A stretch of DNA of 16,942 nucleotides. Source: 9FT-COMBO-53-11 sp035291485 (GTDB lineage: Bacteria; Patescibacteriota; WWE3; 9FT-COMBO-53-11). Position 1 is the first letter of the stretch. Every line of letters begins with the position of its first letter. The DNA is taken from NCBI GenBank assembly GCA_035291485.1, contig DATDSA010000017.1, forward strand, positions 1 through 16,942, written 5' to 3'. The notes under the pieces are model-generated. The model was not told the DNA's origin. It saw only the letters and a list, made by a program, of their open reading frames with translations, and made no database searches. The position numbers and the translations under genes were made by a program. Below are positions 6,747 through 12,867 of the stretch, one piece after another.

Positions 6747-7121
6747 GTGATTAAGATTTTGAAGGTATTTTTGGCATCGGCGGTGGCTCTTTTTGCGACG
6801 GCTCAGGTTGTTCCAGGGGTTTCTTATCAGAGTGATTTTAGGATCCTCCTAGCGGCCGCTCTGGTTTTTGCATTCATGCATTCCATCGTGAAACCCATCC
6901 TTAATTTCATCACTTTCCCATTTAACTTCCTTACTCTGGGACTGGTGTCCGCTCTTCTCAACATTGTAATTTTCTATGCGATTACCTACCTGGTTCCTTC
7001 CTTCACATTTTCGGCCGCATCCTTGGCCGGTTTTGCCTTGGGGACGGGAGGGGTGATCGTGGTTGGGGCGGTGGTCGCGGCGGTTTTCCTGGGACTCTTT
7101 GAAAAAATTCTCAATGTCTGA
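6747..7121 (+). CDS. Phage holin family IV (PF04020-type) four-helix membrane protein
   Basis: This is a small integral membrane protein of 124 residues with four predicted membrane segments (about residues 4-22, 33-50, 60-84 and 92-119). The hallmark HSIVKPILNFITFPFNFLTLGL lies in the middle, matching the conserved VKPIL..LT.P...LTLGLF pattern of this family. The family name is historical; chromosomal copies are widespread and their role is unknown. The start is GTG 6747, preceded by AAAGGA. It overlaps the SecG gene by 8 bp, so the two are probably co-translated. A membrane role linked to export or envelope is an inference from that pairing. Confidence 0.8.
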   Translation: MIKILKVFLASAVALFATAQVVPGVSYQSDFRILLAAALVFAFMHSIVKPILNFITFPFNFLTLGLVSALLNIVIFYAITYLVPSFTFSAASLAGFALGTGGVIVVGAVVAAVFLGLFEKILNV

Positions 7122-7329
7122 CGCGCTCGCACTGGTGCAGATTATTTTGGCGATTACCCTCGCTGTGCTAATTCTTCTTCAAGGTCGGGGAGCGGGGTTA
7201 TCCTCTTCTTTTGGCGGCATGGGGAGAACTTTCCAAACCCGCCGCGGAATAGAGAAAGTTTTTTTCTACGCCACCATTATCCTATCAATCCTTCTGGTTA
7301 TTTCAATTATGGTTTCGGTAGCGATTTAA
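7114..7329 (+). CDS. secG: Preprotein translocase subunit SecG
   Basis: SecG assists protein movement through the SecYEG channel in the cytoplasmic membrane. The start is ATG 7114, within the last codons of the preceding gene; the frame is open further upstream but that part is a shadow. Of 71 residues, segment one is ALVQIILAITLAVLILLQG, followed by the glycine-rich cytoplasmic loop GRGAGLSSSFGGMG, then RRGIEKVFFYATIILSILLVISIMV. The LLQ..GAGL.SSFGG signature is diagnostic. The next gene begins at the base after its stop. Export-related neighbours (a signal-anchored binding protein downstream) fit. Confidence 0.92.
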   Translation: MSDALALVQIILAITLAVLILLQGRGAGLSSSFGGMGRTFQTRRGIEKVFFYATIILSILLVISIMVSVAI

Positions 7330-8745
7330 ATGCGCCGCTATATCCTGTTGGTTCTTGTTTTGGCAGTGTTAGGTGGTTGGTTGGCCCTGCGAGTGAGTTG
7401 GGGAACCACCTTTACGGAAGGAGTCGTCGGTCAGCCGGTGGATCTCATCCCGGGGCAAGGACCCACCAATCTGGTGGATGAAACTCTGGAGAAGTTGTTG
7501 TTTCGGGCGTTGTTTCGTTACAACGAGGCCGGAGAAATCGAATCCGATCTGGCGAAAGAGTACCGGCTCTCGGCCAACGGCCGAATCTACACGGTAACCT
7601 TGGAAGAGGCGGTTTGGCGGGACGGCCGCCCGATCACCGCTGCCGATGTGTCTTTCACCTTCACTCGGGATTCGGCCTTCGCCGATATCACCATTGAGCA
7701 AGAGGGGGAGAGGGAGATTCGGTTCGTGCTGAAAAATCCTCTCGGCTCATTTTTGGATATTCTCACCCGACCAATTGCTCCGGCCCATTTTCGCGAGATT
7801 GGCCTGACAAGCCTGGGCAGCCGAGAGTTCTTCATTTCCGGAATCACGCAGGAGGGGGAGACCGTCAAGGAAATTGCTTTCAAAACAACCGGATCTGCCC
7901 AGATCAAAAACCTTCAATTCAAGTTTTTTAAAACGGGAGAGGATTTAATCGCAGGAGCGAGGAGTGGGGAGATCGATGGGTTGGTCGCGGACAATTTCTC
8001 CGACCCCTCTTTCACCCTCTATCAAACCCCCATCTATTCGCAGTATTTTGCCGTTTTTTTTAATCTGGAATCTTCGAATAGCTTGGTAAAGAACAGCGAT
8101 TTTCGGCGGGCGGCAGCGCTCAAAACCCCCCTGTTTTCGGAAGGATCGCGGGTTTTTGGCCCGCTCTCCGGGACCTGGGCGCAAGGAAAACTCTCTTTTC
8201 CCACCTACCAGAAGAAGAGGGCGGAAAAATTTAAAGGATCACTCACGATCACTGTGGCAAAGGCGGGGTCCCTGCCGCAGATTGCCCAGGAAATCTCTCG
8301 GTCTTGGAAGGATAATTTGGGAATAACCGTGAATGTGGACGAGGTTTCGGCCGATGCCGCCAATGGAATTCTGCAGGACCGTTCCTTCGAAGCAATCATT
8401 TTGGGGCAGGAACTGGAACGCGACCCCGACCGCTACAATCTCTGGCACTCCAGCGCCAAAGATTTTCCAGGCCAGAACATCAGTGCCTATGCCGATCCCC
8501 GGGCGGACCGCGCTTTGGAGGAAGGACGAAAGGCCTTTTCTCGTTCCTCCCGCCGAAAGCACTACCTAAATTTCCAAAAGCTTTTTGTCGAAAACAACCC
8601 GGCGATTTTTCTCTATCATCCTAAACTCTCCTATTGGGTAAACAAAAAATTCGTGGGGCCTAATTTGAGCGGGATTTTTAATTTCGAGGAAAGATTTTGG
8701 AATTTCTCTGGGTGGCGGTTACCATTTTCTAAAACCGGAGAGTAA
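7330..8745 (+). CDS. Family 5 extracellular solute (peptide)-binding protein
   Basis: SBP_bac_5 proteins bind peptides or other small solutes outside the membrane and hand them to ABC permeases. Of 471 residues, an N-terminal hydrophobic segment (YILLVLVLAVLGGWLAL) forms a signal anchor or uncleaved signal; no lipobox Cys follows. The fold signatures are present: LVDETLEKLLFRALFRYNEAGEI near the N-terminus, LAKEYRLSANGRIYTVTL with VWRDGRPITAADVSFTF, then ILGQELERDPDRYNLWHS and FVENNPAIFLYHPKLSYWV towards the C-terminus. It is somewhat shorter than the usual 500-550. No permease or ATPase gene is in the window, so it is an orphan here. It starts directly after the SecG stop, implying one transcript. 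Confidence 0.82.
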   Translation: MRRYILLVLVLAVLGGWLALRVSWGTTFTEGVVGQPVDLIPGQGPTNLVDETLEKLLFRALFRYNEAGEIESDLAKEYRLSANGRIYTVTLEEAVWRDGRPITAADVSFTFTRDSAFADITIEQEGEREIRFVLKNPLGSFLDILTRPIAPAHFREIGLTSLGSREFFISGITQEGETVKEIAFKTTGSAQIKNLQFKFFKTGEDLIAGARSGEIDGLVADNFSDPSFTLYQTPIYSQYFAVFFNLESSNSLVKNSDFRRAAALKTPLFSEGSRVFGPLSGTWAQGKLSFPTYQKKRAEKFKGSLTITVAKAGSLPQIAQEISRSWKDNLGITVNVDEVSADAANGILQDRSFEAIILGQELERDPDRYNLWHSSAKDFPGQNISAYADPRADRALEEGRKAFSRSSRRKHYLNFQKLFVENNPAIFLYHPKLSYWVNKKFVGPNLSGIFNFEERFWNFSGWRLPFSKTGE

Positions 8746-8795
8746 GAACCTTTTGCTTCGCTCAAGAACCTTAATTTTGAAAACCGGAAAGTAAG
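8731..8795. repeat. Direct repeats across convergent gene ends
   Basis: AAAACCGGAGAGTAAG (8731-8746) and AAAACCGGAAAGTAAG (8780-8795) match at 15 of 16 bases. The first copy contains the stop of the binding-protein gene; the second encodes the end of tpiA on the other strand. Inside lie two copies of AAGAACCTT (8744-8752 and 8764-8772). Between these, read on the minus strand, is a GAGCGAAGCAA loop like those in the prepilin leaders. No clear terminator T-run is visible. Confidence 0.6.
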
Positions 8796-9424
8796 TCTGA
8801 AAAAACGGCTCCCGGATTATCAGCCGTAACCACCGCTGAGGACACAACCGCCCCGGCCGCTCCCAGTTTGAGAGCAGTTTCGATGTCTGCTTTTGCGTGT
8901 ACTCCGGCTCCTATCAGAAGAGGAATATCTCCGGCGGCTTGAACGGCTTCGGAAATTATTTCTGGTTTGGCGCTCGTGACCGAGATATCACCACCGATGA
9001 GTTCCGGCGGCTCATAGGCGATATAATCCGGGGAGAGATTTTTTAAATCGGCCACTCTCTGGGGATCCCGCGCAAAAACCAAGATTTTCAGGCCGGATTC
9101 CCGAGCTAATCTCATGGTTTCTTTAATCACTTCCATCTCAAGAGGATGTTCGCTGTGGTTGAGGAATGTACCGGTCACCCCGGCGGATTTTGCGTCCGCG
9201 GGCGAAAGATATCCGGTAAATTGGCCCTCTCCGGCCGGGTCGGTGTGCTGCGCCCAAACCGGTGATTCGGTATGCTTCGCCACCTCGGCCAATTCCAGCG
9301 ATGGGGGAGCGAAGCCAATTTCTACTTGAGGAAAATTTTGGGACACGGTGGTGAGATCCTGAGCGAGCCGGAGAGCGTTCGGACCGATCGCCTGCGGATA
9401 GGTTTTGAAATTGATTAGAATCAC
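8771..9424 (-). CDS. tpiA: Triosephosphate isomerase, archaeal type
   Basis: This enzyme interconverts dihydroxyacetone phosphate and glyceraldehyde 3-phosphate in glycolysis and gluconeogenesis. At 217 residues it is shorter than bacterial enzymes (about 250) and matches archaeal ones. The catalytic Asn/Lys is in INFKTY at the N-terminus. The catalytic His is in FLNHSEHPL, the catalytic Glu in IAYEPPELIGGD (bacterial form AYEPVWAIGTG), and the phosphate-binding glycine segment in LLIGAGVHAK. AQHTDP and TGYLSPADAKSAG are also archaeal-like. The start is GTG 9424; no in-frame start lies just upstream and no ribosome site is visible, while a -10-like box ends six bases before it. It stands alone, convergent with the binding-protein gene and divergent from the tRNA cluster. 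Confidence 0.9.
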   Translation of the reverse strand: MILINFKTYPQAIGPNALRLAQDLTTVSQNFPQVEIGFAPPSLELAEVAKHTESPVWAQHTDPAGEGQFTGYLSPADAKSAGVTGTFLNHSEHPLEMEVIKETMRLARESGLKILVFARDPQRVADLKNLSPDYIAYEPPELIGGDISVTSAKPEIISEAVQAAGDIPLLIGAGVHAKADIETALKLGAAGAVVSSAVVTADNPGAVFSDLLSGFQN

Positions 9425-9430
9425 ATCTAA

Positions 9431-9436
9431 AATATA
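9431..9436 (-). promoter_or_regulatory. -10-like box for a leaderless tpiA start
   Basis: On the minus strand TATATT is followed by six bases (TTAGAT) and then the GTG start of tpiA. No Shine-Dalgarno is present. The spacing equals that before the pilB and PEP-synthase-like genes. Confidence 0.45.
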
Positions 9437-9446
9437 ACAATATCTC

Positions 9447-9473
9447 TTGTTCCTAACCAGGATGCGGTAAAAT
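9447..9473 (+). promoter_or_regulatory. Probable promoter of the tRNA cluster
   Basis: TTGTTC (9447-9452) and TAAAAT (9468-9473) are separated by 15 bp, slightly short of the ideal 17. The first tRNA begins at 9485, so transcription would start just before it. It lies divergent to the tpiA start region. Confidence 0.45.
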
Positions 9474-9484
9474 ATAAGGTGTTA

Positions 9485-9560
9485 GCCGAGCTAGCCAAGT
9501 TGGTCACGGCACGCGCCTGAAGAGCGTGGGATCTCGGTTCGATTCCGAGGCTCGGCACCA
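9485..9560 (+). tRNA. tRNA-Phe (GAA)
   Basis: The cloverleaf is complete: acceptor GCCGAGC/GCTCGGC, D-arm GCC/GGC, anticodon stem CGCGC/GCGTG (one G-U pair), 4-base variable loop, T-arm CTCGG-TTCGATT-CCGAG, and encoded CCA. The anticodon loop is CTGAAGA, so the anticodon is GAA. Position 37 is G, whereas bacterial tRNA-Phe normally has A; G37 is usual in archaea and eukaryotes. Confidence 0.93.
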
Positions 9561-9600
9561 TTGCGAAGCAATGGCTAGGTTTGCGCAAGCAAGCCGTCCC
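9558..9600 (+). repeat. Two-hairpin CTAG element, tRNA spacer 1
   Basis: Hairpin 1 is CCATTGC (9558-9564)/GCAATGG (9568-9574) with a GAA loop. CTAG follows, then hairpin 2 with TTGC (9581-9584)/GCAA (9589-9592), ending in CCGTCCC. Hairpin 1 uses the CCA of the upstream tRNA as its 5' arm. The sequence is closely similar to the elements at 9906 and 10025. Confidence 0.75.
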
Positions 9601-9605
9601 AGTGC

Positions 9606-9680
9606 GCGGCGGTAGTTCAGTGGTAGAACGCTTCCTTGCCAAGGAAGAGGTCGCCGGTTCAAATCCGGTCCGCCGCTCCA
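9606..9680 (+). tRNA. tRNA-Gly (GCC)
   Basis: Acceptor GCGGCGG/CCGCCGC, anticodon stem CTTCC/GGAAG with loop TTGCCAA (anticodon GCC), T-arm CCGG-TTCAAAT-CCGG, and CCA encoded. It is a normal cloverleaf of 75 bases. Confidence 0.95.
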
Positions 9681-9681
9681 C

Positions 9682-9744
9682 TCGCAGGTGGACGCGATTG
9701 CGTTGCAATCGCTAGCATCTGCTCACTACTACGTTCGCAGGTGT
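9682..9744 (+). repeat. tRNA spacer 2: palindrome with TAG and a 9-bp direct repeat
   Basis: A perfect 8-bp stem, GCGATTGC (9694-9701)/GCAATCGC (9705-9712), with a 3-base loop is followed at once by TAG, like hairpin 1 of the CTAG elements. A clear second hairpin is missing. TCGCAGGTG occurs at 9682-9690 and again at 9736-9744, where it forms the start of tRNA-Leu, so part of that tRNA 5' end may have been duplicated. Confidence 0.55.
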
Positions 9745-9820
9745 GGCGGAATGGTATACGCGCAGCGTTCAGAACGCTGTCCCGAAAGGGTTGGAGGTTC
9801 GAGTCCTCTCACCTGCACCA
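9737..9820 (+). tRNA. tRNA-Leu (CAG)
   Basis: Acceptor GCAGGTG/CACCTGC, anticodon stem CAGCG/CGCTG with loop TTCAGAA (anticodon CAG), a long variable arm (CCC-GAAA-GGG) typical of leucine tRNAs, T-arm GAGG-TTCGAGT-CCTC, and CCA encoded. Confidence 0.95.
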
Positions 9821-9823
9821 GTG

Positions 9824-9908
9824 GCGGAGATGGCGGAATTGGTATACGCGCAGTCTTGAGGAGGCTGTGCCGAAAGGCTTGAGGGTTCAAGTCCCTCTCT
9901 CCGCACCA
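9824..9908 (+). tRNA. tRNA-Leu (GAG)
   Basis: Acceptor GCGGAGA/TCTCCGC, anticodon stem CAGTC/GGCTG (one T-G pair) with loop TTGAGGA (anticodon GAG), long variable arm (GCC-GAAA-GGC), T-arm GAGGG-TTCAAGT-CCCTC, and CCA encoded. Only 3 bp separate it from the previous tRNA-Leu. Confidence 0.95.
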
Positions 9909-9951
9909 TCGGTTTTTCGATGGCTAGAACTTGCGTAGGCAAGTCGTCCCA
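9906..9951 (+). repeat. Two-hairpin CTAG element, tRNA spacer 4
   Basis: Hairpin 1 is CCATCG (9906-9911)/CGATGG (9918-9923), again using the upstream tRNA's CCA. CTAG follows, then hairpin 2 ACTTGC (9929-9934)/GCAAGT (9939-9944), then CGTCCCA. Stem changes relative to the 9558 element are compensated, so pairing rather than sequence is kept. Confidence 0.75.
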
Positions 9952-9952
9952 T

Positions 9953-10027
9953 GGGCGATTAGCTCAATGGCAGAGCGCTTCGTTTACATCGAAGATGTTG
10001 GGGGTTCAAATCCCTCATCGCCCACCA
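9953..10027 (+). tRNA. tRNA-Val (TAC)
   Basis: Acceptor GGGCGAT/ATCGCCC, anticodon stem CTTCG/CGAAG with loop TTTACAT (anticodon TAC), T-loop TTCAAAT, and CCA encoded. It is a normal cloverleaf of 75 bases and the last tRNA of the cluster. Confidence 0.95.
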
Positions 10028-10070
10028 TTTACCTTAGGCGAATGGCTAGGTTTGCGAAGCGAGCCGCCCC
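10025..10070 (+). repeat. Two-hairpin CTAG element after tRNA-Val
   Basis: Hairpin 1 is CCATT (10025-10029)/AATGG (10041-10045), starting from the tRNA CCA. CTAG follows, then hairpin 2 with TTTGC, a GAA loop and GCGAG, ending CCGCCCC. The element lies between the tRNA cluster and the pilB promoter region. Confidence 0.7.
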
Positions 10071-10101
10071 ATTTTATTAGCTTATCTATCCCGAAATTAG
10101 C

Positions 10102-10107
10102 TAAAAT
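10102..10107 (+). promoter_or_regulatory. -10-like box for a leaderless pilB start
   Basis: TAAAAT is followed by six bases (CAACTG) and the ATG of pilB at 10114, with no Shine-Dalgarno. It probably starts the pilus operon. No good -35 box is visible. Confidence 0.45.
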
Positions 10108-10113
10108 CAACTG

Positions 10114-11811
10114 ATGATATCGGATGAAGAGCTTATCAAGGTTCTTTTAGAGAAGGGATTGATCACCGATTCCCAGGCCGAAGAGACCAAGGTTGAGGCG
10201 AAATCAAAAGGAATTTCGGTCTACTATCTCCTCTTGGAAAAACAATTTGTTCGGGACGAACAGCTTGCCAATATTTTTTCGGAATACTACAAAGTTCCCG
10301 TGGCGCCTCTGGGGAAGGTTAGTATCAAGGACGATGTCCTGAGCGTTCTTCCGGAGATCGTTGCCAGCTCCAAGCTGGCGGTTGTTTTTGCGATGGATAG
10401 CACCGGAATAAAGGTGGCGATGTCCGACCCCAAGAATTTGGAGCTGGTGGAATTGATTCGCAAAAAGACAGGGCAAAATGTTTCGGTTTACTATGCCACT
10501 CCGAGGGAAATTGACAACACTCTCAGAATTTATCAGAAGGATATCAAGGGAGCAATCCAGAAGTTGGTAGAGGGAGCGGCCAGTGAATCCAAGCGCCTCG
10601 GAAAGCCGCCCGAGGTACCGATTATTAAGATCGTGGATATGCTCTTATCTTACGGGATCCAGAATCGTTCTTCCGATGTTCACATCGAACCCAAAGAGGA
10701 AGCTTCTCTGGTCCGGTTTCGGATCGACGGGATTTTGCACGACGTTGCGGTTCTGCCCCATGATATTCATGAGGAAGTGATCACGCGCATTAAGGTTCTT
10801 GCCGGACTCCGCACCGACGAGCATTTTGCGGCGCAGGATGGGAAGTTGTCCTTTCGGACGGGGATCGACCTTCCCAAAGAGCGACAGGAGCGGGTCGACG
10901 TTAGAGTTTCGATCATCCCCACCACCCACGGGGAAAAGGTTGTGATGCGGCTTCTTTCGGCGCGGGTTCGGCAGTACTCTCTAGAAGACATGGGTTTCTC
11001 TCCCGAAGACTTGGTTAAGATCAAAGCCGCCTATGAGAAACCCTACGGAATGATCATCGCTTCCGGTCCGACCGGCTCCGGCAAGACTACCACAATGTAC
11101 GCGGTCCTGAAGATCCTCAACAAGCGGGATATCAATATCACCACCATCGAAGACCCGGTGGAATACGAGATGGAGGGGGTTAACCAGATCCAGATCAATC
11201 TCAAGACCGGATTGACCTTCGCGAACGGTCTGCGCTCGATCGTTCGGCAGGACCCGGATATTATTCTGGTGGGGGAGATCCGGGATTCCGAAACCGCCAA
11301 TATTGCCGTTAATTCGGCGATGACCGGCCACCTGGTTCTGTCGACGATGCATGCCAATGATGCCGCCACCACGCTGATCCGCCTTCTGGATATGGGAGTG
11401 GAGCCGTTTTTGGTTTCCTCTTCGGTTAACGTGGTCATCGCTCAGCGTCTCCTGCGGGTTCTCTGTAAGGAGTGTCGAAAAGAGGGGAGTGTGGCGATTA
11501 CCGAGATCCGCAAACACTTTCTGCCCGACCTGGTAGAGAGGCAGTTCGGCAAGGGTCCGAAGGCGAAGGTTTGGATGGCGCAGGGCTGCCCGGTTTGCCA
11601 GCACACCGGCTACACCGATCGAATTGGGATCCACGAAGTTCTCCTGGTGGACGACAACATTCGGCAGGCGGTGGTGGACCGAAAGGACGCCGATAAAATT
11701 CAAGAGATGGCGGTTTCCAAAGGAATGACGATGATGATCGAGGACGGCTTGAACAAGGTCGCTAAGGGAGTCACCTCACTGGAAGAGGTCCTGCGGGTTG
11801 TTAAAGAATAA
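10114..11811 (+). CDS. pilB: Type IV pilus assembly ATPase PilB (GspE/PulE family)
   Basis: PilB is the hexameric cytoplasmic ATPase that drives pilin polymerisation. At 565 residues it matches the family. An N-terminal MshEN-like domain covers about residues 1-150. The ATPase core has Walker A GPTGSGKTTT (318-327), an Asp box (TTIEDPVEYEMEGV), Walker B with ILVGEIRDSETA (about 383-394) and a His box (AMTGHLVLSTMHANDA). A zinc-binding tetracysteine follows: CKEC (451-454) and CPVC (492-495), typical of extension rather than retraction ATPases. The start is ATG 10114 without a ribosome site. The pilC gene begins 3 bp after its stop. PilB heads the operon, just downstream of the tRNA cluster. 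Confidence 0.95.
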   Translation: MISDEELIKVLLEKGLITDSQAEETKVEAKSKGISVYYLLLEKQFVRDEQLANIFSEYYKVPVAPLGKVSIKDDVLSVLPEIVASSKLAVVFAMDSTGIKVAMSDPKNLELVELIRKKTGQNVSVYYATPREIDNTLRIYQKDIKGAIQKLVEGAASESKRLGKPPEVPIIKIVDMLLSYGIQNRSSDVHIEPKEEASLVRFRIDGILHDVAVLPHDIHEEVITRIKVLAGLRTDEHFAAQDGKLSFRTGIDLPKERQERVDVRVSIIPTTHGEKVVMRLLSARVRQYSLEDMGFSPEDLVKIKAAYEKPYGMIIASGPTGSGKTTTMYAVLKILNKRDINITTIEDPVEYEMEGVNQIQINLKTGLTFANGLRSIVRQDPDIILVGEIRDSETANIAVNSAMTGHLVLSTMHANDAATTLIRLLDMGVEPFLVSSSVNVVIAQRLLRVLCKECRKEGSVAITEIRKHFLPDLVERQFGKGPKAKVWMAQGCPVCQHTGYTDRIGIHEVLLVDDNIRQAVVDRKDADKIQEMAVSKGMTMMIEDGLNKVAKGVTSLEEVLRVVKE

Positions 11812-11814
11812 AAA

Positions 11815-12867
11815 ATGATTCTTGATCGAGTTTCGTTTTCGGAAAAATTTTTCTTCACAAAAAATCTGGCGATCATGCTCAAGAGCGGGATTCCGATCTC
11901 TTCGGTGATCGAGACCCTGGCAGAACAGGCCAAGAGCGGGGCTTTCAAGAAGATCCTCAACCAGGTCAAGGAGGATGTTTCCCGCGGCCGGAGCCTGGAG
12001 AATTCTCTCAACAAGTTCCCGAAGGTTTTCGACGGTTTCTATCTCAGTTTGATCAAGATCGGTGAAGAGTCCGGAACCCTCGAGAACAGCCTGATCTACC
12101 TGGTTGAACAAATGGAGAAGGACAAGGACCTTCGCCAGAAGGTTCAGGGGGCGATGCTCTACCCCTCGATCGTTCTCTCGGCCACCGGGGTCATCGGCCT
12201 GGTGTTGGCATTCTTTATCCTTCCCCAAATCATCGGGCTCTTTGAGAGCTTGAATGTGGAGCTCCCTTTTACCACCATGGTGCTGATCTTTGTCGCTAAG
12301 ATCCTCAGAGATTGGGGGCTGATCATCATCCCCGGGGCGGTTGGCCTCTTTATTGCCCTGACGGCTCTTCTTCGATCCAAACCGATAAAACCGGTCTGGC
12401 ACCGAGTGATCCTGCGTCTTCCGGTCTTTGGGAGGCTCTTCCAGAACATCGCTCTCGCGACCCTCTGCCGCAACCTGGGGATCATGCTCCGCAGCGGTCT
12501 GACGATCACCTCCGCCCTCGAGACCTCGGCCCAGGTGGAGCGGAACCTGACCTACCGGAGGGACCTGAACAAGATCTCGGAAGAGGTGCGCCGCGGCAAA
12601 TCGATCTCCGATGTTCTCGTCGCCGAAAAATTTGAAGAGTTTCCCTTGTTTGCGGTGAGGATGATCGGGGTGGGGGAGAAGAGCGGCAATCTGGAAGACA
12701 ACCTCGGTTACCTCGGTGATTATTTTGAGGATGAGGTGGATACCCTGACCAAGAACCTGGCGACGAGCCTGGAGCCGATCCTCTTGATCCTGATCGGGGG
12801 GGTGGTGGCTTTCGTCGCGCTCTCGATCATCTCCCCCATCTACCAAGTTACCGGAAGTATCCGATGA
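11815..12867 (+). CDS. pilC: Type IV pilus inner-membrane platform protein PilC (GspF family)
   Basis: PilC is the membrane platform on which PilB acts to insert pilins into the fibre. Of 350 residues, two GspF domains are visible: the first from about residue 15 (FFTKNLAIMLKSGIPI...) and the second from about 215 (ATLCRNLGIMLRSGLTI...). Each has the ...SLENSL...FP..F....I..GE.SG.LE pattern; GEESGTLE and GEKSGNLE are both present. Membrane segments are at about 118-143, 164-183 and 320-345. At 350 residues it is shorter than many (about 400) because the N-terminal cytoplasmic extension is reduced. Its stop overlaps the next start (ATGA at 12864), so the operon is tightly coupled. Confidence 0.93.
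   Translation: MILDRVSFSEKFFFTKNLAIMLKSGIPISSVIETLAEQAKSGAFKKILNQVKEDVSRGRSLENSLNKFPKVFDGFYLSLIKIGEESGTLENSLIYLVEQMEKDKDLRQKVQGAMLYPSIVLSATGVIGLVLAFFILPQIIGLFESLNVELPFTTMVLIFVAKILRDWGLIIIPGAVGLFIALTALLRSKPIKPVWHRVILRLPVFGRLFQNIALATLCRNLGIMLRSGLTITSALETSAQVERNLTYRRDLNKISEEVRRGKSISDVLVAEKFEEFPLFAVRMIGVGEKSGNLEDNLGYLGDYFEDEVDTLTKNLATSLEPILLILIGGVVAFVALSIISPIYQVTGSIR

Noticed and set aside
9427..9708. Minus-strand ORF across the first tRNAs with text such as RRTGFEPATSSL
   Set aside because: This is the well-known spurious translation of tRNA genes on the opposite strand; two clear cloverleafs occupy the region.
9558..10070. Possible CRISPR array from repeated units in the tRNA region
   Set aside because: The spacers are tRNA genes, repeat units differ in stem sequence and spacing is irregular.
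11776..12846. 356-codon minus-strand ORF opposite pilC
   Set aside because: Composition is His/Asp/Arg-rich without domain features; pilC on the + strand is unambiguous and explains the open frame through codon bias.
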